Below the pieces are notes generated by a model. That model had not been told where the DNA came from. It did not search any database and saw nothing but the letters and a program-made list of their open reading frames with translations. The position numbers were made by a program, and so were the translations under genes. DNA of 64,000 nucleotides from Priestia aryabhattai B8W22. Its GTDB lineage: Bacteria > Bacillota > Bacilli > Bacillales > Bacillaceae_H. Of this stretch, positions 43,417 to 52,351 are shown piece after piece; position 1 is the first letter of the stretch, and every line of letters begins with the position of its first letter. The stretch is from assembly GCF_000956595.1 (NCBI RefSeq), contig NZ_JYOO01000006.1, positions 1 to 64,000 on the forward strand. The letters run 5' to 3'.

Positions 43417-45975
43417 TCATTTAATATCTACGTTTATTGGTTTGATATCTAAGGCTACCTTTACGATGGAGTAATCGTCTTTTTGACCGTCGGTATAAGC
43501 CCAATACCCATTGCTTTCCGCGCTTTTTCGGAAGGTAAGCTCAAAACCTGTGTTTTGGTTAAACGTATAGCTCTTTACCTCTTTATTCTGAGCATTATCA
43601 ATAAGATCGTAAGCTAAAAATTTTCTTAATACACCGTGCGGAGAAAAAAGACCTGTATTTGGTCCAACTTTTTCACCGTAGTATTCATTTTTTCTAGTAG
43701 ATGTTTTAGCTGGGTTTATGACGATTTCTTTTGTTGTGAGATTTACTTTGTCGCCTGGCGTGATACAAGAGATAAGAATATTTTTATAATCACTCGGAAA
43801 TTTTTCATTTGCCTGTACCTTTGCTAAGTCAACTAGCGTAATACCGCCTCTTCCAACAACTTCTATTTGTTTTTCTTTATTGTTTACCAACATAGCAGTA
43901 TCTTCATCGATGCCGTAAGAAAGCTGATTTTTATTTCCTTTTTCATATGCTGTTGCAATAAGACGTCCTAGTCTTGCTTTGTTGTCAAAATGCTGATCTA
44001 CAAGACCGTATTGGAAAAAGCCAAGCCCTTTTTCTAAATAAGCAGGACCGCCTTCTTGCTGATTCATATCATCATATGTGTCTGTAAATCCGTATGAAAG
44101 AGCTCCGTAGCTATCTCCGCCAGCCAGCATGGTATTACTCATAATTGCCGCTCCGGCACTCGTGCCGCCAAGTACTGCTCCATTTTTATACGTATGCCAC
44201 ATGGCTTGCAAAACGTTTGAATCCGAACCATTTTCATTACGCAACGAGCCCGTAATCAAGGTTTGATCTCCTCCTACAAACCAAATGCCTGTTAGCCCTT
44301 TAACTTTTTGCGCTAGTTTATCACTATTCATGTTTGTTTTCCAATTCGACTCGTTTTCTGGGGTCCCTTTGAAGTCATGATTTGAAACAGGTAAAATTTC
44401 TATATTTTCTGCTTTCATTCCGTATTTAATTAAATCAGCTTTAAACTGATTAGAGGAGTCGAACTTAGTACTCGCTGCAGGCACAATTCCTACTTTGGCT
44501 TGTTTTCCTCCTGCAAGATTAATGAACTTGTTATACACGCTTGAATTACTGCTGCCTAGCGCTCCTCCTGCAATCAAGAGGTTACCTTTAATCTTGTCGT
44601 ATACAGGACTTTCAGGTGAAGAAAAGGCAGGTTTTTTATACGTTAAACTAGTTTTTCTATTCGGCTGGAATTTGACGGTTTTAGGCGCAATATCCATTCT
44701 AACATTCACAATGGAATAGTCATCTTTTTGTCCGTCAGTATATCTCCAATAGCCGTTTGTATCACGATCTTTTTGAAAAGCAATTTCATATCCCGACCCT
44801 TGACTATCATAAACATAGCTGTTGGCAGATTTCATCGATTTATTGTCAACAAGAGAATAGGATAAATAAGCCTTTAATCTTCCGTATGGCGTAAAAACAC
44901 CCGTAGCAGGCAGTGCGTTAAACGAGTAATATTCAAATTCCTTCGTTTCTACTTTATCCTTTGGAAATTCAAATGATTTTAAATGATAGTTAATTTTATC
45001 TCCAGGAGATAAGTAACTAACCTTTATGTTCTCTAAGCCTGAACTCGCTTTTTGTTTAGACACAAGCTGAGCTTTGCTCGTATCTAAGACGGCTACTCCG
45101 CTTCGTCCAACAACTTCAATCTTTTGATTTTTATTGTTAACGATCATAGCCGTATCCTCGTCCACACCGTATGCAAAGTTTTTTTCTTTGTCACGTTCAG
45201 AAGTATACGCAGCTACTGCAAGTCGCCCAAGTCGTGCCCGTTCATCCATATGCTGATCAATTATTCCGTGTTGGAAAAAACCCAGACCTTTTTGAACTGA
45301 CAAAGGCTCATACTCTTTTTTATGATGCTGGTCTTTGTTTACATATTTATTTAAGGTTTCCTTGTTTCCTATACTTTCTTTTAAAGCTCCTAGACTATCT
45401 CCGCCTGTAATCATGACGTCACTCATAATTGCGGCTCCTGCACTTGTACCTCCGATAACTGCTCCTTTACGGTATATATCCCAAATAGCTTTTAACGCTT
45501 CAGAATCGCTTCCATTATTTTGACGAAGGGAATCTACAATTTTCGTTTGGTCTCCTCCAACAAACCAGACTGCTGTTAGTCCTTTAATGGTACGGGATAA
45601 CTTCTTATCGTTCACTTGATTCTTCCAGGTTGATTCATCTTTTTGTGTGTCAGAAAAATCGTGATTTGAAACAGGAAGAATTTTAATAGAATCTGAGTTT
45701 ACTCCATATTTCACGAGGTCATCTTTAAACTTTTTGGAAGACTGCAGCGTTGTGCTGGCAGCTGCAATAATCCCTACTTTTGCTTTTTCTTTTCCTCCAG
45801 CAAGCGAGAGAAATTTTTCATATACATCGTGATTAGATGTCCCTACACCTCCGCCTGCAATAACAAGGCTGCCTTTAATGTCTCCAGTATTTTCTTGTGC
45901 TTTTGCAAGCAGCGGTGTACTCAAAGAAGAAAGTAATGTAAAGCTGATAAGACATGAAACAAGTTTCTTTTTCAT
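43417..45975 (-). CDS. Secreted double cyanophycinase (tandem duplication)
   Basis: 852-aa secreted S51-family protein made of two full copies: signal peptide about 1-27, repeat 1 at about 33-440 and repeat 2 at 463-852. Each copy has a cyanophycinase module with GGTSAG (Ser178 and Ser606), a QHxDxRARLGRL loop, a DEDTAM motif, and then a 150-residue accessory module ending YTDGQKDDYSIV. Both catalytic sites look intact. ATG 45975 follows GAAAGGATC; an in-frame ATG six codons earlier is dropped. Last gene of an operon with iadA and the transporter. Expected to hydrolyse cyanophycin to beta-Asp-Arg outside the cell. Confidence 0.88.
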   Translation of the reverse strand: MKKKLVSCLISFTLLSSLSTPLLAKAQENTGDIKGSLVIAGGGVGTSNHDVYEKFLSLAGGKEKAKVGIIAAASTTLQSSKKFKDDLVKYGVNSDSIKILPVSNHDFSDTQKDESTWKNQVNDKKLSRTIKGLTAVWFVGGDQTKIVDSLRQNNGSDSEALKAIWDIYRKGAVIGGTSAGAAIMSDVMITGGDSLGALKESIGNKETLNKYVNKDQHHKKEYEPLSVQKGLGFFQHGIIDQHMDERARLGRLAVAAYTSERDKEKNFAYGVDEDTAMIVNNKNQKIEVVGRSGVAVLDTSKAQLVSKQKASSGLENIKVSYLSPGDKINYHLKSFEFPKDKVETKEFEYYSFNALPATGVFTPYGRLKAYLSYSLVDNKSMKSANSYVYDSQGSGYEIAFQKDRDTNGYWRYTDGQKDDYSIVNVRMDIAPKTVKFQPNRKTSLTYKKPAFSSPESPVYDKIKGNLLIAGGALGSSNSSVYNKFINLAGGKQAKVGIVPAASTKFDSSNQFKADLIKYGMKAENIEILPVSNHDFKGTPENESNWKTNMNSDKLAQKVKGLTGIWFVGGDQTLITGSLRNENGSDSNVLQAMWHTYKNGAVLGGTSAGAAIMSNTMLAGGDSYGALSYGFTDTYDDMNQQEGGPAYLEKGLGFFQYGLVDQHFDNKARLGRLIATAYEKGNKNQLSYGIDEDTAMLVNNKEKQIEVVGRGGITLVDLAKVQANEKFPSDYKNILISCITPGDKVNLTTKEIVINPAKTSTRKNEYYGEKVGPNTGLFSPHGVLRKFLAYDLIDNAQNKEVKSYTFNQNTGFELTFRKSAESNGYWAYTDGQKDDYSIVKVALDIKPINVDIK

Positions 45976-46068
45976 TTGAAAGATCCTTTCCACGCAAATT
46001 TTAATACCTTTCTCTAATTAGCTCGTATCCTTTCCGCGATACTTTCGTTAAATGATGTCTAAAACCTG

Positions 46069-47241
46069 TTATTCAAACGTTCCTTTCACAACAGGAACAC
46101 CGTCTTTTACCATTACTTTACCTTGAGCAAAAACTGTTTTAATTGTTAGCGTCTCTTTGTCTAAAAGGACTAAATCTGCATCTTTTCCAGGTTGAATATG
46201 CCCTTTATTGGCCAGTTTTAATAGTTTGGCAGGATTAGAAGTAATGACTTGAAGAGCTGTTTCTAACGGCACTGATTCTTCTAGTACTGCATCTCGTACT
46301 TCTTGAAATAAAGAAGACACTTTTCCAACTTGAAGCCCTTTATAGTCTCCGTTATCATCAAAAAACGGCAGGCTCGCTTGTCCGTCGGATGAAAACGTAA
46401 TATTCGAAATCGGAACTTCTTCTTCAAACATGATGCGTAACCCTTTGCTGCACTTAACTTCGCCTTCTTCTAAAAAATAGGGAATGGTGCTAGTCGTAAA
46501 ATCTACATAGCCACCTCGTTTTGCAAATTGAATTCCTTCTTTAAACAGATCTTCATTTCGGTTAATATGTGTAGGGTGAAACTGACGAATTGGCAGGTCC
46601 GTTTCATCTGCGATTTGATTTAATAAAGATAATTTCCGTTCCCCGTCTCCTACGTGAATCTCTAATATTCCGGCTTTTCCTGATAAAATCCCTCCATTGC
46701 GGGCAGCGGAAGCCACCTTCACCAGTTCTTCAAATGTCGGTTCAGAAGAACGGTGGTCGGAAATGGCAATTTCACCTACTCCGATAATTTTATCAATTAA
46801 AATAAGATCTTCTTCGATGCTGGTAGTTAACGTTTTTACTGGTATTTGATACGAGCCTGTATGAATGAAGCAGGTAATCCCTTCTTCTTCTAATCCTCTT
46901 GCTTTAGCCAGAAGACTTTCCATTCTTCTTGTTGTACCATCTGTTCCAAGGACACCTACAATAGTTGTAACACCAGCAGCCGTTGCATCCGTTAACATTA
47001 GTTCAGGCGTGCGTGTTTTATATCCCCCCTCTCCTCCTCCGCCAATAATATGAACATGTGAATCAATAAAGCCAGGGGCTATAATGTGATTGGCGGCGTC
47101 TACAACATCAATAGGAATGGACGTATTTACATGGTCAATACAATCTTCTATAAGGATGATTTTGCTGTCTGCAAGCAATACGTCTTTTTTTCCTAAATAC
47201 TCTGGTGCATATACTTCTGCGTTTTTGATTAAGGTTAACAA
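46069..47241 (-). CDS. iadA: Isoaspartyl dipeptidase (beta-aspartyl peptidase)
   Basis: 390-aa amidohydrolase-superfamily enzyme. The HxH metal motif is GFIDSHVHI (His62, His64), followed by the glycine-rich loop IIGGGGEGGYKTRTPEL typical of IadA, HPTHINR holds another ligand, and FSSDGQ holds the catalytic Asp. It splits beta-aspartyl dipeptides, including beta-Asp-Arg from cyanophycin, in the cytoplasm. TTAGTAGGAGG-type binding site at the start. Second gene of the operon, 63 bp after the transporter and followed by the duplicated cyanophycinase. Confidence 0.92.
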   Translation of the reverse strand: MLTLIKNAEVYAPEYLGKKDVLLADSKIILIEDCIDHVNTSIPIDVVDAANHIIAPGFIDSHVHIIGGGGEGGYKTRTPELMLTDATAAGVTTIVGVLGTDGTTRRMESLLAKARGLEEEGITCFIHTGSYQIPVKTLTTSIEEDLILIDKIIGVGEIAISDHRSSEPTFEELVKVASAARNGGILSGKAGILEIHVGDGERKLSLLNQIADETDLPIRQFHPTHINRNEDLFKEGIQFAKRGGYVDFTTSTIPYFLEEGEVKCSKGLRIMFEEEVPISNITFSSDGQASLPFFDDNGDYKGLQVGKVSSLFQEVRDAVLEESVPLETALQVITSNPAKLLKLANKGHIQPGKDADLVLLDKETLTIKTVFAQGKVMVKDGVPVVKGTFE

Positions 47242-47304
47242 CTTCTATTCCTCCTACTAGTAAGCTCAACTTACGAATAACATTTTTCTATATAATTTTA
47301 ATGC

Positions 47305-48726
47305 TTAAAATGGTCCATAATTGATAAAATAAGCAATCACAACGGCGATTAAACCAATCACATATTGAATAAGGACTAACGGCAACACCCATTTGGCCCA
47401 CTTTGTCCATGAAATTCCCGCAATCGCTAAACCAGCCATTAATGTTCCAGCCGTCGGGAAGATCATATTTCCAATGCCATCTGCAAAAGAAAAAGATAAT
47501 ACTGCTGTTTGCCTTGTAATATCAAGTAAATCTGCAAGAGGCGTCATGATTGGCATCGTCAGCATCGCATGACCTGTTCCAGATGCTAAAATAAGATGAA
47601 TCAGCGCTTGGAAGTTATAGATTCCGATGACGCTTAAATATCCCGGAATATGCTGAATAGCTCCAGATACTTGATGAAGCATAGGGTCTACAATATGTCC
47701 TTCATTTAAAACAACAAGAACAGCACGAGAAACTCCGATAACAAGCGCTCCTCCAACTAGTGCTGCTGCCCCGTTTGTAAATGACTTAACTGTATTTTCA
47801 ACAGAGAGCCTTCCAATAATCCCAATCACAACTGTCAAAATAACAAATAAAGAAGCAATTTCAGTAATGTACCACTTATACTTAATAACGCCAAAAGCAA
47901 GAATTACGTAGTTAACAAGAAATGCTGCCATAATCCATTTATGCTTTCTAGTTAACTTGGCATCCGAGTTTAAAAGTTTATTTGCGCTGGTTATGCTGTA
48001 TTTTCCGTACGTCCCAATAGAAGGACTTTTTTTCACTTTCATCGCATATCGGTAGACAAACCAAACTGAAACAGCGTAAACAACTACAAACAAGATGAGT
48101 CGAAAGCCCATTCCAGAAAACATAGGAAGCTCTGCTACTCCTTGCGCAACACCAACTGTAAATGGATTCATAACTGCCGTAGTAAAACCAGCCGATGCGC
48201 CAATTAACACAATAGCAGTCCCTGTTAATGCATCGAATCCAAGAGCAAGTGCCAGCGGAATTAAAAGAGGAATATAGGCTAGCGTTTCTTCCGCCATCCC
48301 CATTAAAGAACCGCCTACTGCAAAAAATAACATCATGACAGGAATTAATAATTTTTCTCGGGTAGCAAGTTTTTTAGCCATCGTTGTAATTAATACATCT
48401 ACTGTCCCCGTAGCGCTTAGTACACCAAAGAAACCGCCGATAATTAATACAAAAAAGATAATGTCGGCTCCTTCTACCATTCCTGTATGTATTGCTTTGA
48501 CCATATCAAAGAATCCAACAGGTGTAGAATCAATCCATTTAAACGATTGAGGATCTACCGTTGTTCTCCCGTCTACTTCTACACGCGCATATTCTCCAGC
48601 TGGCAAGGTATACGTTAAAATGGTAGCAATCACAAGAAAGCCTAACAATAAAGCAAAAACGTTTATTTTCCTCTCTTTTTTCCGTACCTGATTTAATGAA
48701 CTCATTTCCTTTTGCGGTTCACTCAT
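47305..48726 (-). CDS. YfcC/DcuC-family transporter
   Basis: 473-aa integral membrane protein with about 12 helices of the YfcC/DcuC (C4-dicarboxylate-like) family; the early IATILTYTLPAGEYAR and the block GSLMGMAEETLAYIPLLIPL are characteristic. ATG 48726 has AAGGGGAG upstream. First gene of the operon behind a clear sigma-54 promoter. Next to an isoaspartyl dipeptidase, it most likely imports the beta-Asp-Arg dipeptide or its amino acids; inferred from context. Substrates of the family include di- and tricarboxylates and basic amino acids. Confidence 0.83.
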   Translation of the reverse strand: MSEPQKEMSSLNQVRKKERKINVFALLLGFLVIATILTYTLPAGEYARVEVDGRTTVDPQSFKWIDSTPVGFFDMVKAIHTGMVEGADIIFFVLIIGGFFGVLSATGTVDVLITTMAKKLATREKLLIPVMMLFFAVGGSLMGMAEETLAYIPLLIPLALALGFDALTGTAIVLIGASAGFTTAVMNPFTVGVAQGVAELPMFSGMGFRLILFVVVYAVSVWFVYRYAMKVKKSPSIGTYGKYSITSANKLLNSDAKLTRKHKWIMAAFLVNYVILAFGVIKYKWYITEIASLFVILTVVIGIIGRLSVENTVKSFTNGAAALVGGALVIGVSRAVLVVLNEGHIVDPMLHQVSGAIQHIPGYLSVIGIYNFQALIHLILASGTGHAMLTMPIMTPLADLLDITRQTAVLSFSFADGIGNMIFPTAGTLMAGLAIAGISWTKWAKWVLPLVLIQYVIGLIAVVIAYFINYGPF

Positions 48727-48848
48727 TCTTCTTCTCCCCTTCATTGTGAAATAATAGCCTTAGACAAACATCTCTTTCTTTAAAAGCAGCTTACTTATCT
48801 GCGCCTACATATTGCTCCTTTCTTTTGTATTCCTCATATACAGTACAA

Positions 48849-48863
48849 GCAATTTTCGTGCCA
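48849..48863 (-). promoter_or_regulatory. Sigma-54 (SigL) promoter of the transporter operon
   Basis: On the minus strand TGGCACGAAAATTGC, a perfect match to the -24/-12 consensus (GG and GC 10 nt apart). About 125 bp before the transporter ATG. Confidence 0.85.
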
Positions 48864-48918
48864 ACGTAGAACCGTTTAATTTTCTGAATTATGATATAAT
48901 TAAATCGTGCTTTAGGTG

Positions 48919-48957
48919 TTAATTGGGTGTTTTATTCAATTTAATAACGCCAATTAA
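48919..48957. promoter_or_regulatory. Putative sigma-54 activator site (UAS) of the transporter operon
   Basis: TTAATTGGGTGTT (48919-48931) and AACGCCAATTAA (48946-48957) form a hyphenated palindrome that encloses CAATTTAATAAC, a 12-mer also present at 39869-39880. It is 55-95 bp upstream of the -24 element. Confidence 0.65.
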
Positions 48958-49158
48958 GAAGCTGGTTGATAGAAAATCTAGAGTATAAGCATTAGCCAGT
49001 TCTTTTTTTAAAAAGCAGCAAAAAGAAAGATAAAAGAATTTAATCTATAAACATAAAAAAATACTATTTTATTATTGTCTTTTCTTTAAGTAGATTAATA
49101 CTATAACCTTCAATCTATTTATAAAAGCATGGCGCATAATGAAAGGGTGTTCAAAACA

Positions 49159-50229
49159 ATGACTGTTTATCGTATCGGGGTATTGGCGGGTGATGGCATC
49201 GGGCGGGAGATTGTCGATGCCACAGTTAAGGTAGTTAAAACTGCTTCTTGCAAAGCAGGAGTAAAAATGGAGTGGATTCATCTACCGATGGGATGGGAAG
49301 GAATTAAACAATATAACGATCCTCTGCCAGAAGTAACGATAGATGCTTTAAAACATACGCATGGATGGATACTTGGCCCGCACGATTCTGCGGCTTACCC
49401 CCTTCAGCACAAAGAAAAGCGTAATCCCAGCGGAGAGCTTCGTCACAGTTTAGATCTTTACGCAAATATTCGCCCCGCCAAAACAATGCCAGGCATTAAA
49501 AGCGTCTTGAAAGAAGCAGATTTAGTGATCGTCCGAGAAAATACAGAAGGATTTTATGCCGATCGAAATATGTATTCTGGACATGGCGAATGGCAGATTA
49601 CAAAAGACGTTGTGGTGACATCGGGGGTATTTACGCGAAAAGCCGTAGAAAGAATTGCGCGTGAAGCTTTTGCATTGGCTATGCAGCGTCGTAAAAAAGT
49701 AACAATCGTACATAAAGCAAATGTTTTAAGATTAAGTACCGGACTATTTCTAAACGTTTGTCGAGAAGTAGCTGAGCAATATCCTGAAGTAAAAGTGGAC
49801 GACTACCATATTGATGCCATGGCTGCTCATCTCGTGCGTCGTGCAGCCGATTTTGATGTCATTTTGACAGAAAACATGTATGGTGATATTCTTTCAGATT
49901 TAGCCGGCGAGCTTGTAGGAAGCTTAGGATTAGCCCCTTCTCTTAATGCAAATGAACATATCGCTATGGCACAAGCAGCTCATGGTTCTGCGCCCGATAT
50001 CGCAGGTTTAAATATAGCAAACCCAACCGGTATTATTTCTTCAGCAGCCATGCTACTGAAATGGCTGGCTGAAAAACATGGGGATCACAAACTTACAGAA
50101 GTGGCTGCTACAGTAGAACACACACTTTATCAAACGCTCCAATCTGAAGTGAAAACGAAAGATTTAGGCGGACATGCCTCTACGTCGGAGTTTACAGAAG
50201 CTATTTTAGAAAAAATAAAATCCATGTAA
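49159..50229 (+). CDS. Isocitrate/isopropylmalate dehydrogenase family protein
   Basis: 356-aa metal- and NAD(P)-dependent decarboxylating dehydrogenase family member. Start ATG 49159 (MTVYRIGVLAGDGIGREIVD) has GAAAGGGTG upstream; ATG 49129 lacks a site. Motifs: GDGIG, the substrate-phosphorylation-type RENTEGFYADR segment, the DYHIDAMAAHLV region, the metal site ENMYGDILSDLAGEL, and the cofactor loop AAHGSAPDIAGLNIANP (fits NAD use by isopropylmalate/tartrate-type enzymes). Substrate cannot be read. It is followed by a nucleoside hydrolase, 39 bp apart, in one unit. Confidence 0.82.
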   Translation: MTVYRIGVLAGDGIGREIVDATVKVVKTASCKAGVKMEWIHLPMGWEGIKQYNDPLPEVTIDALKHTHGWILGPHDSAAYPLQHKEKRNPSGELRHSLDLYANIRPAKTMPGIKSVLKEADLVIVRENTEGFYADRNMYSGHGEWQITKDVVVTSGVFTRKAVERIAREAFALAMQRRKKVTIVHKANVLRLSTGLFLNVCREVAEQYPEVKVDDYHIDAMAAHLVRRAADFDVILTENMYGDILSDLAGELVGSLGLAPSLNANEHIAMAQAAHGSAPDIAGLNIANPTGIISSAAMLLKWLAEKHGDHKLTEVAATVEHTLYQTLQSEVKTKDLGGHASTSEFTEAILEKIKSM

Positions 50230-50268
50230 AATTAACAGCAATTTATCCATTATATAGAGGTGATCATA

Positions 50269-51207
50269 ATGAAAAAAAGAAAGATTATTATGGACTGTGA
50301 TCCAGGTCATGATGATGCTATTTCTATTATTTTGGCTGCCGCACGACCGGAATTAGATATTTTAGCGATTACAACTGTTTCAGGAAACGCAGAAATTGAA
50401 AAAACGACGATGAATGCTTTGAAAGTGTGTGATTTGGTATCGTTACATAACCCGATTGTTTCAAAAGGAGCAAGCGAACCAATGATGCGCAGACGTGAAA
50501 ACGCGCCTAGTATACACGGGGATTCAGGATTAGACGGCCCTGAGTTCCCGGCTCTCTCTCGCAGCTGGAGCGAAGAACACGGAGTAGATACTATTATACG
50601 AATGGTCAAAGAGTCAGAAGATCCCGTTACGCTTTTGCCTACCGGTCCTTTAACGAACATTGCTTTAGCTTTAATAAAAGCTCCAGAAATTAAAGAAAAC
50701 ATTGAAGAGATTATCCTTATGGGCGGTGGAACCTTCGGGAACTGGACGCCAACGGCTGAGTTTAACATTTGGGCAGATCCAGAAGCGGCTAAAAAAGTGT
50801 TTGATAGCGGCATTCCACTCGTAGTAATGGGGTTAGATATTACGCATCAAGCCGTTGCAACAGATAATGTTATTAACCAAGTGATGAACATTGATAATAA
50901 CGTAGCAAAAAAGGTGGGTGAATTATTAGCATTTTTTAAATCTGCCTATAAAGAAACGTTTGGCTTTGATAGTCCGCCTGTTCACGATGTATTAACCGTT
51001 GCTTATTGCATAGCTCCAGAACTATTTACGCTCAAAGAAGTTAATATTGTAGTAGAAACACGCGGAGAATACACGGCTGGAACGACTTCAGTTGATTTGC
51101 TTGGAGTTACAGGGAGGAAAGCAAATGCGAAGTTTGGTTTAACCCTTGATGTAGATGGTTTTTGGGATTTAATGATTGAGGCTCTTAACACATATTCGGC
51201 TTCGTAA
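50269..51207 (+). CDS. Nucleoside hydrolase (inosine-uridine type)
   Basis: 312-aa nucleoside N-ribohydrolase. The signature CDPGHDDA (about 10-17) holds the calcium-binding aspartates, with VTLLPTGPLTNIALAL, FNIWADPEAA and the late HDV (VHDVLTV) matching IUNH enzymes. It releases ribose from nucleosides. ATG 50269 with AGAGGTGAT upstream. Cotranscribed with the dehydrogenase in front; the pairing is unusual and its purpose is unknown. Confidence 0.9.
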   Translation: MKKRKIIMDCDPGHDDAISIILAAARPELDILAITTVSGNAEIEKTTMNALKVCDLVSLHNPIVSKGASEPMMRRRENAPSIHGDSGLDGPEFPALSRSWSEEHGVDTIIRMVKESEDPVTLLPTGPLTNIALALIKAPEIKENIEEIILMGGGTFGNWTPTAEFNIWADPEAAKKVFDSGIPLVVMGLDITHQAVATDNVINQVMNIDNNVAKKVGELLAFFKSAYKETFGFDSPPVHDVLTVAYCIAPELFTLKEVNIVVETRGEYTAGTTSVDLLGVTGRKANAKFGLTLDVDGFWDLMIEALNTYSAS

Positions 51208-51233
51208 TGTTCATCTAGAAGATAGGTTTTATA

Positions 51234-51286
51234 AAGTCAGCACCAGAACGTCGAGTTCGCAACTTGCTGGTGCTGACTTACTTTTA
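51234..51286 (+). terminator. Intrinsic terminator after the nucleoside hydrolase
   Basis: AAGTCAGCACCAG pairs with CTGGTGCTGACTT across a 19-nt loop; followed by ACTTTTATT. Confidence 0.8.
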
Positions 51287-51292
51287 TTCATA

Positions 51293-51367
51293 CTATCTAG
51301 CTGTTTTTTTCGCTTTTTGATTGAGCATTACCATTACAGTAATAATTGAAGCAACAGTAACACTTCC
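51293..51367 (-). pseudogene. Remnant behind hutG, possibly a permease tail
   Basis: Twenty-four sense codons, in frame with and directly after the hutG stop, encode one hydrophobic helix and a basic end (SVTVASIITVMVMLNQKAKK), like the last helix of an amino-acid permease. No start; probably the tail of a deleted transporter gene such as hutM. Confidence 0.35.
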
Positions 51368-52351
51368 TTACTTTCTGTTTGCAACGCCCGTTAAAAAATT
51401 CAAAAACACGTGTACGCCTGCTTTCACGGTAATTTCTCCTACATCACGCAGCGGATCTAGACATACAATATCCATTGCTTGAACAAGCGGATGACTCCCG
51501 GCGGTGTATACTGCTTCAAACAACTCATCTGTCCTCATTCCGCCTGTCGTTCCTGCTGGAACTCCCGGTGCGTAAGCGATATCTAACACGTCCATATCAA
51601 CGGTTAAATAGATCATGTCTACCTCTTTGCTCAGCTGTTTTAATGCTTCTTTCACCGTATGAGTTATTCCTGCTTTTCTTGCTTGCAGTAACGTTACATA
51701 ATGGACGCCTTTGCTATCTGCATATTCCTTTAACGATTTTGAGTTATAAAACCCGTGAAGTCCGATATTCCATACATGTCTTGCATCAATCGTGTTGCTT
51801 TCAATTAAATTTCGTATAGGTGTTCCGTTAGAAGGACCGTTATCTTCTAAGCTGCGTAAGTCAAAGTGCGTATCAAACTGTAAAATCCCTATCTTCTGTT
51901 CGGGATGTGACGCTTGCCACCCTTTTACTAACATAGCTGTAATAGAATGATCTCCTCCAAGCATAACAGGCAGCGCATGCGGATGATATTTCCGTATAGA
52001 CATCATCGCTTCTTTTATATGCTGATGGGATTTCTCTATATCCGTTACATGCTGTTTAACGTCTCCTAAATCTAAAACTGACAGGGAAGTTAAATCCGTA
52101 TCATACTCAATATGATACGGATTAAAGGATTTCCATAGCTTCCTCATGGCCATTGGCGTCTCACTGGCTCCAGAAGCGCTAATGGAGGACCTTGAAAGAG
52201 GCACGCCTAAGACCGTAATATCTATCGATGTAAAGTCGAAGTTGCTCCCATCTTCAACTGTTTGAATCCAATCGCTTACTTTTGGGTCATGAGTGCTTTG
52301 ACGCTGCCAGCAAAAAGGCGGTCGATCAAGCTGTGGGTACGGATAGCTCAT
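51368..52351 (-). CDS. hutG: Formimidoylglutamase HutG
   Basis: 327-aa ureohydrolase-family enzyme for the last step of histidine breakdown (formimidoylglutamate to glutamate and formamide). Mn ligands are visible in GGDHS, DTHFDLR and DMDVLD. Start ATG 52351 with GGCGGTG upstream, overlapping hutI by 26 bp; a TTG start 18 nt earlier is possible. Fourth gene of the hut operon. Confidence 0.93.
   Translation of the reverse strand: MSYPYPQLDRPPFCWQRQSTHDPKVSDWIQTVEDGSNFDFTSIDITVLGVPLSRSSISASGASETPMAMRKLWKSFNPYHIEYDTDLTSLSVLDLGDVKQHVTDIEKSHQHIKEAMMSIRKYHPHALPVMLGGDHSITAMLVKGWQASHPEQKIGILQFDTHFDLRSLEDNGPSNGTPIRNLIESNTIDARHVWNIGLHGFYNSKSLKEYADSKGVHYVTLLQARKAGITHTVKEALKQLSKEVDMIYLTVDMDVLDIAYAPGVPAGTTGGMRTDELFEAVYTAGSHPLVQAMDIVCLDPLRDVGEITVKAGVHVFLNFLTGVANRK

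Noticed and set aside
48893-48900. TATAAT on the plus strand as a promoter of the dehydrogenase gene
   Set aside because: No -35 at proper distance and more than 250 bp from the start.
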